A DNA stretch of 64,000 nt from Siphonodentalium dalli (taxonomy: Eukaryota; Mollusca; Scaphopoda; Gadilida; Siphonodentaliidae). Of this stretch, positions 13,901-26,326 are shown piece after piece (position 1 is the first letter of the stretch; every line of letters begins with the position of its first letter). The stretch is from contig CP136061.1 in the NCBI GenBank assembly GCA_032622095.1, positions 185,696,369 through 185,760,368 on the forward strand, in the 5' to 3' direction. The notes beneath the pieces are model-generated. The model saw only the letters and a list, made by a program, of their open reading frames with translations. It ran no database searches and was not told where the DNA came from. The translations under genes were made by a program, and so were the position numbers.

Positions 13901-16900
13901 CTAGCGGATGCGGGAGGAATATATAGGAGAGAATAAAATAGACACTGGGCCCTGATTGGTCAATAGCCTTGTGTGCTTTTCACATAAAAAAATCATCACA
14001 CCTCTTCCCTATGATTTCCCATAGGTAAAATAACCATTGGCACAGGAATTAACCCTTTGTAGTGAAGTTTGAATTTTTTGGTGTGGTCTAAAATATGACT
14101 GTATTTTTTTATGCGGTTCTGACACTAGTTACGAAAACATAAGATTTAAAGGCGAATTCCCTGCTAGACAGACATGATTTTTTTGTGTAAAAAGTTTCCC
14201 AAAATGTCAATTTTTCAGATTTAAAGAAAATTTTGGACCCAACATTTATATTGGCAACACTATACGCTAAAACGGTAGCACTGAGGCCTATGGAAAACAT
14301 TTACACCAGTGTAACCTAAAGGGAAAAAATAGCTTTTTATCATTTTTGATTCCTGGGAGTCACTTTAAAGCATTTTAATGCATTTTACAGAGCCTGGTAT
14401 TTCAGTCCAATGAATATCTCATGCTTGATGTGGCTATTCTTGCTGCTGATGCTTTCTTTCACTTACATCAGCCAAAAAAATAGTAAGATTTTTCATTAAA
14501 AAATGCCAATTTTTCAAGGTATTTTCAAAAACTTTCAAGGTGGTAATAGTCACATGATAATGCAAATGACCCATAACATGGGCATGTCAACGACACATAA
14601 TTCAATTGTTATAAGAACCTAATTTAACAAGTATTTTGGATTTTATAGCCAGTAATATACATATATATATCATAAAAGTGTGTCATTTCCACTGGTGGGT
14701 ATGGTCATTTGAAGGTTAATAGCACTAAAACTTGGACACATTTAAGAAAATGCTTCAGCAATTCAAAGAGAGCATATCTTTATTCAACTAATTCAATGTA
14801 CACCCACATCCAGTTATCTTGGATCACCCTTGCAGACCTGAAAATGTCATATTTTATTCTTCAATGTGCTGATAAAGTCATGCGCTTGATGCTCAGCTGA
14901 TCAGATCTGGACTCAATGACCTCACATCACCAGAAGTTCTCTCATGGAAAGAATATTGAACAGTCTTCCATAGCTGATCCAAGTTTGCAACACCAGACCC
15001 CTAAAACTGAGTGAAAATGGGGCCTGAACATGACTGGTGGTGGAAAATTGTGCTTTTTTGATGAATAATTTGTTAAAGGGGGTGGGGTTAAATTGTGTGT
15101 GATAAATAAAGAACCACAGAAGTGATATTGTTTTTGAACACATTTTTTCCATTGATGGGAAATTCTGAAGAAATGTAGGGAGTTACAATTATTCCGCGAA
15201 AAAGCGGGCTATCGCTTTAGGTTACACTGGTGTAAATAAGGTTCCGAGTGACATCTAGCGGATGCGGGAGGAATATATAGGAGAGAATAAAATAGACACT
15301 GGGCCCTGATTGGTCAATAGCCTTGTGTGCTTTTCACATAAAAAAATCATCACACCTCTTCCCTATGATTTCCCATAGGTAAAATAACCATTGGCACAGG
15401 AATTAACCCTTTGTAGTGAAGTTTGAATTTTTTGGTGTGGTCTAAAATATGACTGTATTTTTTTATGCGGTTCTGACACTAGTTACGAAAACATAAGATT
15501 TAAAGGCGAATTCCCTGCTAGACAGACATGATTTTTTTGTGTAAAAAGTTTCCCAAAATGTCAATTTTTCAGATTTAAAGAAAATTTTGGACCCAACATT
15601 TATATTGGCAACACTATACGCTAAAACGTTAGCACTGAGGCCTATGGAAAACATTTACACCAGTGTAACCTAAAGGGAAAAAATAGCTTTTTATCATTTT
15701 TGATTCCTGGGAGTCACTTTAAAGCATTTTAATGCATTTTACAGAGCCTGGTATTTCAGTCCAATGAATATCTCATGCTTGATGTGGCTATTCTTGCTGC
15801 TGATGCCTTCTTTCACTTACATCAGCCAAAAAAATAGTAAGATTTTTCATTAAAAAATGCCAATTTTTCAAGGTATTTTCAAAAAATTTCAAGGTGGTAA
15901 TAGTCACATGATAATGCAAATGACCCATAACATGGGCATGTCAACGACACATAATTCAATTGTTATAAGAACCTAATTTAACAAGTATTTTGGATTTTAT
16001 AGCCAGTGATATACATATATATATCATAAAAGTGTGTCATTTCCACTGGTGGGTATGGTCATTTGAAGGTTAATAGCACTAAAACTTGGACACATTTAAG
16101 AAAATGCTTCAGCAATTCAAAGAGAGCATATCTTTATTCAACTAATTCAATGTACACCCACATCCAGTTATCTTGGATCACCCTTGCAGACCTGAAAATG
16201 TCATATTTTATTCTTCAATGTGCTGATAAAGTCATGCGCTTGATGCTCAGCTGATCAGATCTGGACTCAATGACCTCACATCACCAGAAGTTCTCTCATG
16301 GAAAGAATATTGAACAGTCTTCCATAGCTGATCCAAGTTTGCAACACCAGACCCCTAAAACTGAGTGAAAATGGGGCCTGAACATGACTGGTGGTGGAAA
16401 ATTGTGCTTTTTTGATGAATAATTTGTTAAAGGGGGTGGGGTTAAATTGTGTGTGATAAATAAAGAACCACAGAAGTGATATTGTTTTTGAACACATTTT
16501 TTCCATTGATGGGAAATTCTGAAGAAATGTAGGGAGTTACAATTATTCCGCGAAAAAGCGGGCTATCGCTTTAGGTTACACTGGTGTAAATAAGGTTCCG
16601 AGTGACATCTAGCGGATGCGGGAGGAATATATAGGAGAGAATAAAATAGACACTGGGCCCTGATTGGTCAATAGCCTTGTGTGCTTTTCACATAAAAAAA
16701 TCATCACACCTCTTCCCTATGATTTCCCATAGGTAAAATAACCATTGGCACAGGAATTAACCCTTTGTAGTGAAGTTTGAATTTTTTGGTGTGGTCTAAA
16801 ATATGACTGTATTTTTTTATGCGGTTCTGACACTAGTTACGAAAACATAAGATTTAAAGGCGAATTTCCTGCTAGACAGACATGATTTTTTTGTGTAAAA

Positions 16901-19736
16901 AGTTTCCCAAAATGTCAATTTTTCAGATTTAAAGAAAATTTTGGACCCAACATTTATATTGGCAACACTATACGCTAAAACGGTAGCACTGAGGCCTATG
17001 GAAAACATTTACACCAGTGTAACCTAAAGGGAAAAAATAGCTTTTTATCATTTTTGATTCCTGGGAGTCACTTTAAAGCATTTTAATGCATTTTACAGAG
17101 CCTGGTATTTCAGTCCAATGAATATCTCATGCTTGATGTGGCTATTCTTGCTGCTGATGCTTTCTTTCACTTACATCAGCCAAAAAAATAGTAAGATTTT
17201 TCATTAAAAAATGCCAATTTTTCAAGGTATTTTCAAAAAATTTCAAGGTGGTAATAGTCACATGATAATGCAAATGACCCATAACATGGGCATGTCAACG
17301 ACACATAATTCAATTGTTATAAGAACCTAATTTAACAAGTATTTTGGATTTTATAGCCAGTAATATACATATATATATCATAAAAGTGTGTCATTTCCAC
17401 TGGTGGGTATGGTCATTTGAAGGTTAATAGCACTAAAACTTGGACACATTTAAGAAAATGCTTCAGCAATTCAAAGAGAGCATATCTTTATTCAACTAAT
17501 TCAATGTACACCCACATCCAGTTATCTTGGATCACCCTTGCAGACCTGAAAATGTCATATTTTATTCTTCAATGTGCTGATAAAGTCATGCGCTTGATGC
17601 TCAGCTGATCAGATCTGGACTCAATGACCTCACATCACCAGAAGTTCTCTCATGGAAAGAATATTGAACAGTCTTCCATAGCTGATCCAAGTTTGCAACA
17701 CCAGACCCCTAAAACTGAGTGAAAATGGGGCCTGAACATGACTGGTGGTGGAAAATTGTGCTTTTTTGATGAATAATTTGTTAAAGGGGGTGGGGTTAAA
17801 TTGTGTGTGATAAATAAAGAACCACAGAAGTGATATTGTTTTTGAACACATTTTTTCCATTGATGGGAAATTCTGAAGAAATGTAGGGAGTTACAATTAT
17901 TCCGCGAAAAAGCGGGCTATCGCTTTAGGTTACACTGGTGTAAATAAGGTTCCGAGTGACATCTAGCGGATGCGGGAGGAATATATAGGAGAGAATAAAA
18001 TAGACACTGGGCCCTGATTGGTCAATAGCCTTGTGTGCTTTTCACATAAAAAAATCATCACACCTCTTCCCTATGATTTCCCATAGGTAAAATAACCATT
18101 GGCACAGGAATTAACCCTTTGTAGTGAAGTTTGAATTTTTTGGTGTGGTCTAAAATATGACTGTATTTTTTTATGCGGTTCTGACACTAGTTACGAAAAC
18201 ATAAGATTTAAAGGCGAATTCCCTGCTAGACAGACATGATTTTTTTGTGTAAAAAGTTTCCCAAAATGTCAATTTTTCAGATTTAAAGAAAATTTTGGAC
18301 CCAACATTTATATTGGCAACACTATACGCTAAAACGTTAGCACTGAGGCCTATGGAAAACATTTACACCAGTGTAACCTAAAGGGAAAAAATAGCTTTTT
18401 ATCATTTTTGATTCCTGGGAGTCACTTTAAAGCATTTTAATGCATTTTACAGAGCCTGGTATTTCAGTCCAATGAATATCTCATGCTTGATGTGGCTATT
18501 CTTGCTGCTGATGCCTTCTTTCACTTACATCAGCCAAAAAAATAGTAAGATTTTTCATTAAAAAATGCCAATTTTTCAAGGTATTTTCAAAAAATTTCAA
18601 GGTGGTAATAGTCACATGATAATGCAAATGACCCATAACATGGGCATGTCAACGACACATAATTCAATTGTTATAAGAACCTAATTTAACAAGTATTTTG
18701 GATTTTATAGCCAGTGATATACATATATATATCATAAAAGTGTGTCATTTCCACTGGTGGGTATGGTCATTTGAAGGTTAATAGCACTAAAACTTGGACA
18801 CATTTAAGAAAATGCTTCAGCAATTCAAAGAGAGCATATCTTTATTCAACTAATTCAATGTACACCCACATCCAGTTATCTTGGATCACCCTTGCAGACC
18901 TGAAAATGTCATATTTTATTCTTCAATGTGCTGATAAAGTCATGCGCTTGATGCTCAGCTGATCAGATCTGGACTCAATGACCTCACATCACCAGAAGTT
19001 CTCTCATGGAAAGAATATTGAACAGTCTTCCATAGCTGATCCAAGTTTGCAACACCAGACCCCTAAAACTGAGTGAAAATGGGGCCTGAACATGACTGGT
19101 GGTGGAAAATTGTGCTTTTTTGATGAATAATTTGTTAAAGGGGGTGGGGTTAAATTGTGTGTGATAAATAAAGAACCACAGAAGTGATATTGTTTTTGAA
19201 CACATTTTTTCCATTGATGGGAAATTCTGAAGAAATGTAGGGAGTTACAATTATTCCGCGAAAAAGCGGGCTATCGCTTTAGGTTACACTGGTGTAAATA
19301 AGGTTCCGAGTGACATCTAGCGGATGCGGGAGGAATATATAGGAGAGAATAAAATAGACACTGGGCCCTGATTGGTCAATAGCCTTGTGTGCTTTTTACA
19401 TAAAAAAATCATCACACCTCTTCCCTATGATTTCCCATAGGTAAAATAACCATTGGCACAGGAATTAACCCTTTGTAGTGAAGTTTGAATTTTTTGGTGT
19501 GGTCTAAAATATGACTGTATTTTTTTATGCGGTTCTGACACTAGTTACGAAAACATAAGATTTAAAGGCGAATTCCCTGCTAGACAGACATGATTTTTTT
19601 GTGTAAAAAGTTTCCCAAAATGTCAATTTTTCAGATTTAAAGAAAATTTTGGACCCAACATTTATATTGGCAACACTATACGCTAAAACGTTAGCACTGA
19701 GGCCTATGGAAAACATTTACACCAGTGTAACCTAAA

Positions 19737-20307
19737 ACCTAGACATGCGGAGTTGCCTGATGCGTCATTTGAACGGAGACAGGCTCGGCTATACCATGGT
19801 GTACAAGTTGAATGTGCGCATGCGCGTGTGTACACCCCCCCCCGTTGAAAATTAAACACACACTTCTCAGCACTTCTCCCAAAATGTGACTTGTACATGA
19901 AATCCACGACTTCCGTGATTTTAACCAAAAATTTCAAATTGCTCTACAATAATTGACATCCATTTATATAATAATTTCAATATGCCACGAGTACGAAACT
20001 ACCATCGTATAGGCATAACTTTAATTTGCTGTTTTCTGGTGATTGCACAAACTTGATACACAAGGCCTTAAAATTTCTCACAGAAAGCTGGATGGGCAAA
20101 AAATTCAAGCATATAATGCATTACTGCAATTTATATTTGTTCCCAGATAAGACGAGGTCAGTAATTTTGTTCCACATGTGGGGCCAGTCACATTTCACTA
20201 AAAATATAATTTTTCCTTCAGAAACCCATGTAATTATTACGTATATGATATTAGCATATGGACGCCATTTCCAAACTGCACGTAAATCCAGGTAGTGACA
20301 CCTGAGC
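19737..20307. other. Right flank of the array; no gene seen
   Basis: Unique-looking sequence begins directly where the last unit stops. It contains a 12-bp palindrome of NRF1 type, TGCGCATGCGCG at 19815-19826, followed by a C-run. The plus frame 20026-20295 (89 codons) and the minus frame 19704-19937 show no recognisable domain and may be chance. Confidence 0.5.
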
Positions 20308-22216
20308 CGTAATTTCGCTAAAATCCGGATTGAGAATCCAAAGCCGATTACGGGGGGCGGAGCTAATTTCGGATTCTAGGTCAGATTTTGAAATCCACGT
20401 GGTCTCCGAAAATCTCTCCCAGCGTCAAACATGGGCAGTGTTCGCGCTGGACCGAAAAAAAGTTTAGCCAAAAGTTTAGCCATGGCTCATGTATTTGACA
20501 AAAGTATCATTTGTATCTTATATTTATAAAGTGCATGTTTGTTGTGAAATCATGCTTTTCGTCTATGTGTATATACACGGCACATAATTTGCTGCCAATC
20601 CGACTTAATCGCATCTTTTTTTTCAAGTTAAAGTGTGTTTATTGATGTTGGCAAGCATATCTAAACATGACAGCTCTAGGCCTCCTGAATCAAATTCCAA
20701 AGATGTTGTGAAGAACACACGAAACTTGTCAGTTGAACAGGGACGTGACGACAGGGGTTGCTTGTGTGTCTCGACCCCCACCCCGATTTTTGGTACAATT
20801 TGCTAAGCTGTGCAGTCATTCATACGTGAGGAAAATCAGGATTATTTTGACTAACTGTTTCAAATAATGATACGTACAAGCCAACAAACGCAACAAACAA
20901 ACAAACCCGATTTTAAATAAATACATATACAAACTTATGACTAACTCGGGAGAGGGGGTGTCCAGTGATCTGTATATATGTTCAACTTGTTTTGGTAGTC
21001 ATGTACGTTGCTTTGCCATTACTAATTATTTATTTTTTCAGTGTAATAACATTTGGGAGAGGTACCCTTAAGTGAGTCAGTACTTGTCCCCCAATTCCTT
21101 TGTATGTATAAACAAATGTATGTGTTATATATCATGTGTTATCTAAATTTGACATATATTTGAAATAAATATATCTAAACTAAACTTTGGTACATTCCAG
21201 CAGTCGGAAATTTCATGCATGACACAACATTAGTTGGATATTAATTTGACACCATATATAGGTTGGCATTGTTCTCATTGTTTGATTTTTTTCAACCAGT
21301 AAAAGTTGGTAATTTTCCAATCTTAGTGTTTGTCAGATTGGATATTTCCAAGGGGAGCAAATTGAATTCTGCGAACCTGTGAGATTGATGTTTGGTTCAA
21401 GGGGGGGGGGGGGGGTGCAGTTGGCCGTAAATTTGAGGAAACTTCTAGCCACGTCCCTAGAACATGTGTCTGTTGTCTATACAGAGACTATTGTGCAAAA
21501 CGACTGCATTTAACGAAACAAAACATGTTAAACATGAAATTGCTATAACATTAAGACTAGATGATAGTACATACGTGTATCTGATAATCCATCGATACCA
21601 TATAATCCTACTATTTCTTGAATAAGAAGAAACATTATAATAACGAACACAGCAGAAGACATATCCATGCAGGTGCATATGAACTCGGTCAATGGTGACG
21701 TATCCGCCGAATTCGAAATCGACATGCGTTCGGGCGGTATTTTAAGGATGGAATTATGAAATGGACATATGAAAGTGACAATCAACAATGAATTGCAATT
21801 TCTTCGCCATCAACCGAAGTGCTCCCCCAGCGTTACTATCAATAGCGTTATTATTTGGCTAATTTCAGTAATATTCTCCCAGTTTACATTCAATAAAACA
21901 AATTTGTCTCCGCATTTAAAATTCTTTGATATAGATCGTTTATATTCTGCAATAATTTGTATACAAGAGACGGATTCTTATGTTTTATTGTGTTTTTAAA
22001 CTCTGAGGTGGCGAAATCTCGGTTTGTTTACATTACGAACATTTGAGTCCGTAATCGGAATCCGAATCCCTATCGGATTCCCACGAAATTAGGATTACGG
22101 TCTGTTCGTTTACTGATTCTGGAAATTTGTGGTCTGTTCTTTTGCCGAACCAAGTCGTACGGGGACAAATCTGTAATCTGAATCCAGAATCCAAATCGGA
22201 TTTTAGCGAAATAACG
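20308..22216. mobile_element. Candidate 1.9-kb inverted-repeat element
   Basis: The left end 'cgtaatttcgctaaaatcc' (20308-) and the right end '...ggattttagcgaaataacg' (-22216) are imperfect inverted copies. The similarity extends about 45 bp inward. Further 'aatccga/tcggatt' blocks are repeated subterminally at 20330-20400 and 22045-22200. No convincing target duplication was found, and the inner frames (21457-21999) look non-coding, so this would be a non-autonomous DNA transposon. A run of 14 G lies near 21401-21414. The pairing of the ends is visible; the class is inference. Confidence 0.5.
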
Positions 22217-23594
22217 CCTCTGGCACTTTTAATCCAAGATGGCCGCCAAAATGGCGTTAAACTTTAGGAAAATGGTTATTTTCCTACGTATTTCAGATAC
22301 AAAATCACATATATATCCCGTTGAGAATGATGGAATATGGGCTACTTTTTAATTTTCTATGGCGACATATCCTGTGGGCAAAGTATATACTAAACAGATG
22401 AGTGTCAGAGTATGTCTCACATAAATTGACATTTCAGAAGCTCGTGGATTAAATAAAAGTGTCAATAACACCGTAGCTCAACTTGGAGGGGATATTTCAT
22501 GTACGACAGTCAATGGAGCTATTAGGAATGAAGAAAGTTGAAATGTCTAAGTAAAACCAGATGTCAATACGAACTTACGAAGAGATATAAATTAAGTAAA
22601 ATCCAATGAAATTCCAAAAACTTTGATAGCTCCCATCTAGTGGGGTTTATATATACAAAAACAAATCATCACCACCGCCACAATTATGACTTAACTCAAC
22701 CTAAGTAAATGAGGTGGCCAGGTAGACACCATAGTGACGAAGACACGATGTTGTGCAACGAAGGACCCGTTCCCCTTGTATAGTACATATACCTAAATGT
22801 TTAGGTTACGTTCATACGCATATCAAATGAGGTGTCTTTTATAGTCATTCACTCTACCATAGCATTATGTCATTCTATGGTGAAATTCTTTCAAACCAGT
22901 TTTTATCTTTGGTACTTCACCATGATTCGCCTATATTTAATATGAATGCAATCATAAATATTTGCCAATAAATCTTGATAATATCCGTAAATTGTCTTTT
23001 CCATTAACGTAAGTTGCCTATATATATATAGGCCTATGCTTTTCACACAATTGCTCTTGGATTGATTTTCACCTATGACCACCAATATAACCATGCACCA
23101 TTATTGCCAATTCGAAGGAAACATTAAAGGTACGGTTGGCCTTGGCGGTGGGTATCCTGTGAAAATATTTCCACCCGTCAAAAACCGCCACAAACAGAAA
23201 GAACAACACAATGTAGACAGACTTTGTCGAGTCCGTATACAAATAAGAAATATCGCATAAACAGTATGTTATTGTCATATATTTGACCATTGTTATGTAA
23301 ACAAAAGCATAAAAAGTTACTTTTCTGGTGTTTGTTTATATTATGGTAGTAAGCATAAAGAGCGTTCTTTGTTGGTGAATTCCTGATATGGAACGAATAA
23401 AGAGCATTTATGCCATTTATGTGTGATTACCCAGCAGCATTGTGTTGTCTTCTGTAACACAATCAGGCTCTTGATTAGGTAAAATATAGTAAATCTTTAT
23501 GATAACATGCTGTTTGCGCGATGGTCATGGTATATATGAAAAAAATCTGACTTGGCACTGAAAGGGTTAATGGGCATATATTCCTAAGTTTTTA
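22217..23594. other. Intergenic sequence, no gene seen
   Basis: AT-rich sequence. It contains the 'aagatggccgccaaaatggcg' type motif common near metazoan transposon ends and promoters (22232-22256). The overlapping frames on both strands at 22903-23290 (61-73 codons) show no recognisable domain. Confidence 0.5.
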
Positions 23595-24185
23595 TTAAAG
23601 GGGTACTGTACGCCATTTGCATTAAATTTCCGGTGACAACAACGATCTAATATCGATAATATATAGAAACATAAGTAATTTGAGTCGAAGATGTATTCTG
23701 TAAACGCTCAGGTTAATATGCTATCTTAAAATTTAATAATTTAAAAGTTAATAATTTGATATAAATTGAATTTATGACTGGAGCCATAAAATGGCGTCAA
23801 TTAAATTACGAATTTCCGTAATCAAAATAAAGTAATTGAGGGATACTGGATGTTAAACCGATCGCACACACGATTGCTTAAAATTTTATAATGATACGGG
23901 GAGAACACTCAAGTCACTCACTGACTAGCGACGATACAATAACTTAAATGATTATATTGGACTAGTATGCCTATAATATAACTTTTATTTGATTCATTTG
24001 GTTGAAAACTGTACAAAAATTACTCGACAACGACAATTTGTATTTTTGCATTCCGGTAAATTTGTCATCCGTAACACTACTTCGTACTCAACAGTCTTTC
24101 AAATAATGAAAAAATTGTTACCTTATTCTCTGACTCGGAGACTATAGAAACCAACAACAACATTTGGCGTACAGTACCCCTTTAA
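23595..24185. mobile_element. 591-bp MITE flanked by TTAA
   Basis: Perfect 21-bp inverted repeats bound this element. The left end reads TTAAAGGGGTACTGTACGCC and the right end is its exact reverse complement (24165-24185). The outer TTAA on both sides suits a TTAA-target family such as piggyBac-type elements, but TTAA may equally be part of the repeat. There is no coding capacity. A second element with similar ends (TTAAAGGTACTC...) is nested at 41459-41883, so this is probably a family. Confidence 0.85.
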
Positions 24186-24228
24186 GTTTGATTCTATCAA
24201 ATATTTAGGCTATCAAATTGCATTGCAA

Positions 24229-25013
24229 TCTAATATATATTTGAGGAAAGTTTGTGTGTGTCTGTCTGTCTGTGTGGCCGCGATGGACTCTAAAACGGCT
24301 AAACCGATTTCGACGAAACTTGGTACGGGCACGTAGTATCACCCGAGGACCAACATAGGCCCACCCATTTGTCCGTGCGGCGTGACCTTGATCTTCAAAC
24401 CGGTGACCTTCAACCTGTATCTCGGCTCCTGCTGGGCCGATTTCGACCTCATTTGGTATGTGGGGGCAGTGTGAGGCTTCCAGCCATTTCGTCACGCCCG
24501 GATGCCCGTGCGGCGTGATCTTGACCTTTCAAATGACATTGAACCCGTATCTCGGGATCCGCTGGGCCGATTTCCCCAATTTTTGGGGTGTTGGTGTTAA
24601 TTGACCCCAGGAGTAACACGGGCATGTCCGTCTGTCCGTGTGGCTTGACCTTGAACTTCGAGTGACCTTGAACTTATATCTCGGGATCCGCTGAGCCGAA
24701 TTTGGTGGAAACGGGTAGTATGAGGCGCTGATCAATTTCGTCACAACCGGATGCCCGTGTGGCGTGACCTTGACCTTCCAGTGACCTTGACTCTCTATCT
24801 CGGGATCCGATGGGAAGATCGGGATGAAATTTCGTAGGTAGGGATGGTTCGAGTAGCCAAACATTTTCAACGGGTAGCGGCGTGACCTTGACCTTTCAAA
24901 TGATCTTGAACCTGTATCTCGGTATCCGCTGGGCCGATTTCCACATTTTCGGGGTGTTGGTGTAAAAACAACACAACTACTTTCCCCGTCAAGACGGGTA
25001 CCCATGCATCTAG
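24229..25013 (+). mobile_element. Non-autonomous Helitron-like element A
   Basis: The element starts with TCTAATATATAT after an A. It ends with the perfect hairpin CCCGTC-AA-GACGGG (24985-24998), then 11 nt, then CTAG (25010-25013) followed by T. This is the classic Helitron layout of 5'-TC, a subterminal 3' hairpin and CTRR inserted before T. The body holds (tctg)n and tandem blocks of the type 'gtgaccttgacctt...atctcgggatccgctgggccgattt'. There is no Rep/helicase frame. The minus frames 24205-25005 read through these blocks and are not genes. Confidence 0.75.
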
Positions 25014-25303
25014 TCTAATATATATTTTGGGACTTCTGTCTGTTGTCTGTTTGTTAGCTAGGCATGGCCGGGAAAACTGCTGGTCGGATTTCGACGAATT
25101 TGATACATAGGGGTACTTTTGTCCGGGGAGTGACTCCGACCTGACATTAACCTTCAAAATGGTCAATTCAAGGTCAAAATCGGGACCGATTTCGCAGGTA
25201 ACCATGTCCTTGCGCATATACGCTCATATAGTCATGTTTCTGGCAAAGAAATCCCTAAATAGCCCGGACCAATAGCCCGGACGAAGTCGGACCCACCAGC
25301 TAG
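25014..25303 (+). mobile_element. Non-autonomous Helitron-like element B, abutting A
   Basis: It begins with the same TCTAATATATAT terminus immediately after the CTAG of element A. It ends with a bulged hairpin (CCG(G)AC-GAA-GTCGG, 25277-25290), 9 nt, and CTAG (25300-25303) followed by T. The body has 'ggtcggatttcgacgaattt'. The order is A then B, head to tail with no spacer. Confidence 0.65.
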
Positions 25304-26326
25304 TTGCTATATATAACACATTTCCGAAGAAATATTCATTCCATATACATTGTTGCATTTTGTTTTTGATGGTCGCCTTGGTTGCTCACTCGGAAATGCA
25401 TGCGCATAGTGAATCAGCTCGTCGTAAATGGCAAAGCAGGTACGGGACCAGTTAAAAAAAGGATTTGCATATATGAACCACACAAAAAGAAGGGAACCTT
25501 ATTTGTTTCTCTGTGCGAGTTTTCAACTGCCTACATACACCTGCTGAGGTGTGATTGCTATTTCTACCAATATTTAGCCTATAATATGACAGAATCTTCC
25601 AACCGTATCTGAATTACCATTAAAGAATATATCCAACGAATAAACGCATTGATTTGGGACATCAGGTTTAGAATTACATGTACGGAAACCTTCTTTAAAA
25701 ATGCCATATATAGTGTTCGTGACGGAATTACAACGTTGTGTAATTCCGTCACGTTCAAGAATGTAATTCCGTCACGGCAATGTGGTCGCAATATTTAACA
25801 AAGCGAGGACATGGTAACTCATTCTATGATGGGTAAAATTATATAGGTAGTATGTCCAAATAAATCACCAGATTGACAATTTATTCTCTAGTCATCAGAG
25901 TTTGCAGATAATACGATCACTTGCGGGTAGTGGAAAACCGAGGTCAATTCCGTCACAGATCGAGTTTCAATCCACTCTGAGTAGAACACTGGCAATGCTA
26001 TATGACCCACTGTACATAGTGTTCAAAGAAGAGAGGCCAAGGTGTCCAGTGTACAAACTACCTTGACTAATATCTGACAAAATGCAAGCAAATGAAAGCT
26101 CAAACTTGTTTGACTCGATTTGTTTTGGTAATTCCGTCACGATGGATTTCGTGATAGTATGCAGGGTTCTAATCATATGCAAACATATTGAAATTGTGAG
26201 ATTCGCTCAGAAGGCAGAACGTTATAAACGTGGTGTGTTGGGCGTCGAGTTATCTCGTCGCCGGCGCTCAGATGGCGTCTTTCGGCACTCAATGAGTTAA
26301 TATAGCCATTATATTCGATACAAAAT
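25304..26326. other. Intergenic sequence with repeated GTGACGGAATT motif
   Basis: No gene is recognised. The 11-12-bp motif AATTCCGTCAC(G) occurs five times within 430 bp: inverted at 25718-25729 and direct at 25742-25753, 25765-25776, 25946-25956 and 26130-26141. The plus frame 25382-25612 and the minus frames 25579-26182 have no recognisable domain. Confidence 0.55.

Larger units (their letters stand above)
2287..19736. repeat. Tandem array, 1354-bp unit, 12.9 copies
   Basis: Thirteen head-to-tail copies begin at about 2287, 3641, 4995, 6349, 7703, 9057, 10411, 11766, 13120, 14474, 15828, 17182 and 18536. The spacing is 1354 bp, or 1355 where a T-run gains one base (7331 and 11395 regions). 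Copies are almost identical and differ by scattered single bases, so amplification or homogenisation is recent. The last copy stops after about 1200 bp at '...gtgtaacctaaa' (19736). Each unit has only short frames (63 codons plus, 76 and 63 minus) with no recognised domain. The unit matches no rRNA, histone or snRNA gene that I recognise. I read it as satellite-like or large-unit tandem DNA. An assembly artefact in exact copy number is possible, but private variants in several copies argue that the copies themselves are real. Confidence 0.97.

Noticed and set aside
2521-19716. Arrays of identical 63- and 76-codon frames as a tandem gene family
   Set aside because: Frames are short, on both strands, without domains, start context or codon bias. 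Their preservation is explained by near-identical DNA copies.
2287-19736. CRISPR array, rDNA or histone cluster
   Set aside because: The unit is 1354 bp without repeat/spacer structure and shows no recognisable rRNA or histone sequence; the genome is eukaryotic.
24205-25217. Minus-strand frames of 96-158 codons as a protein gene
   Set aside because: They run through tandem blocks of Helitron-like elements; the peptide simply repeats with the DNA blocks.
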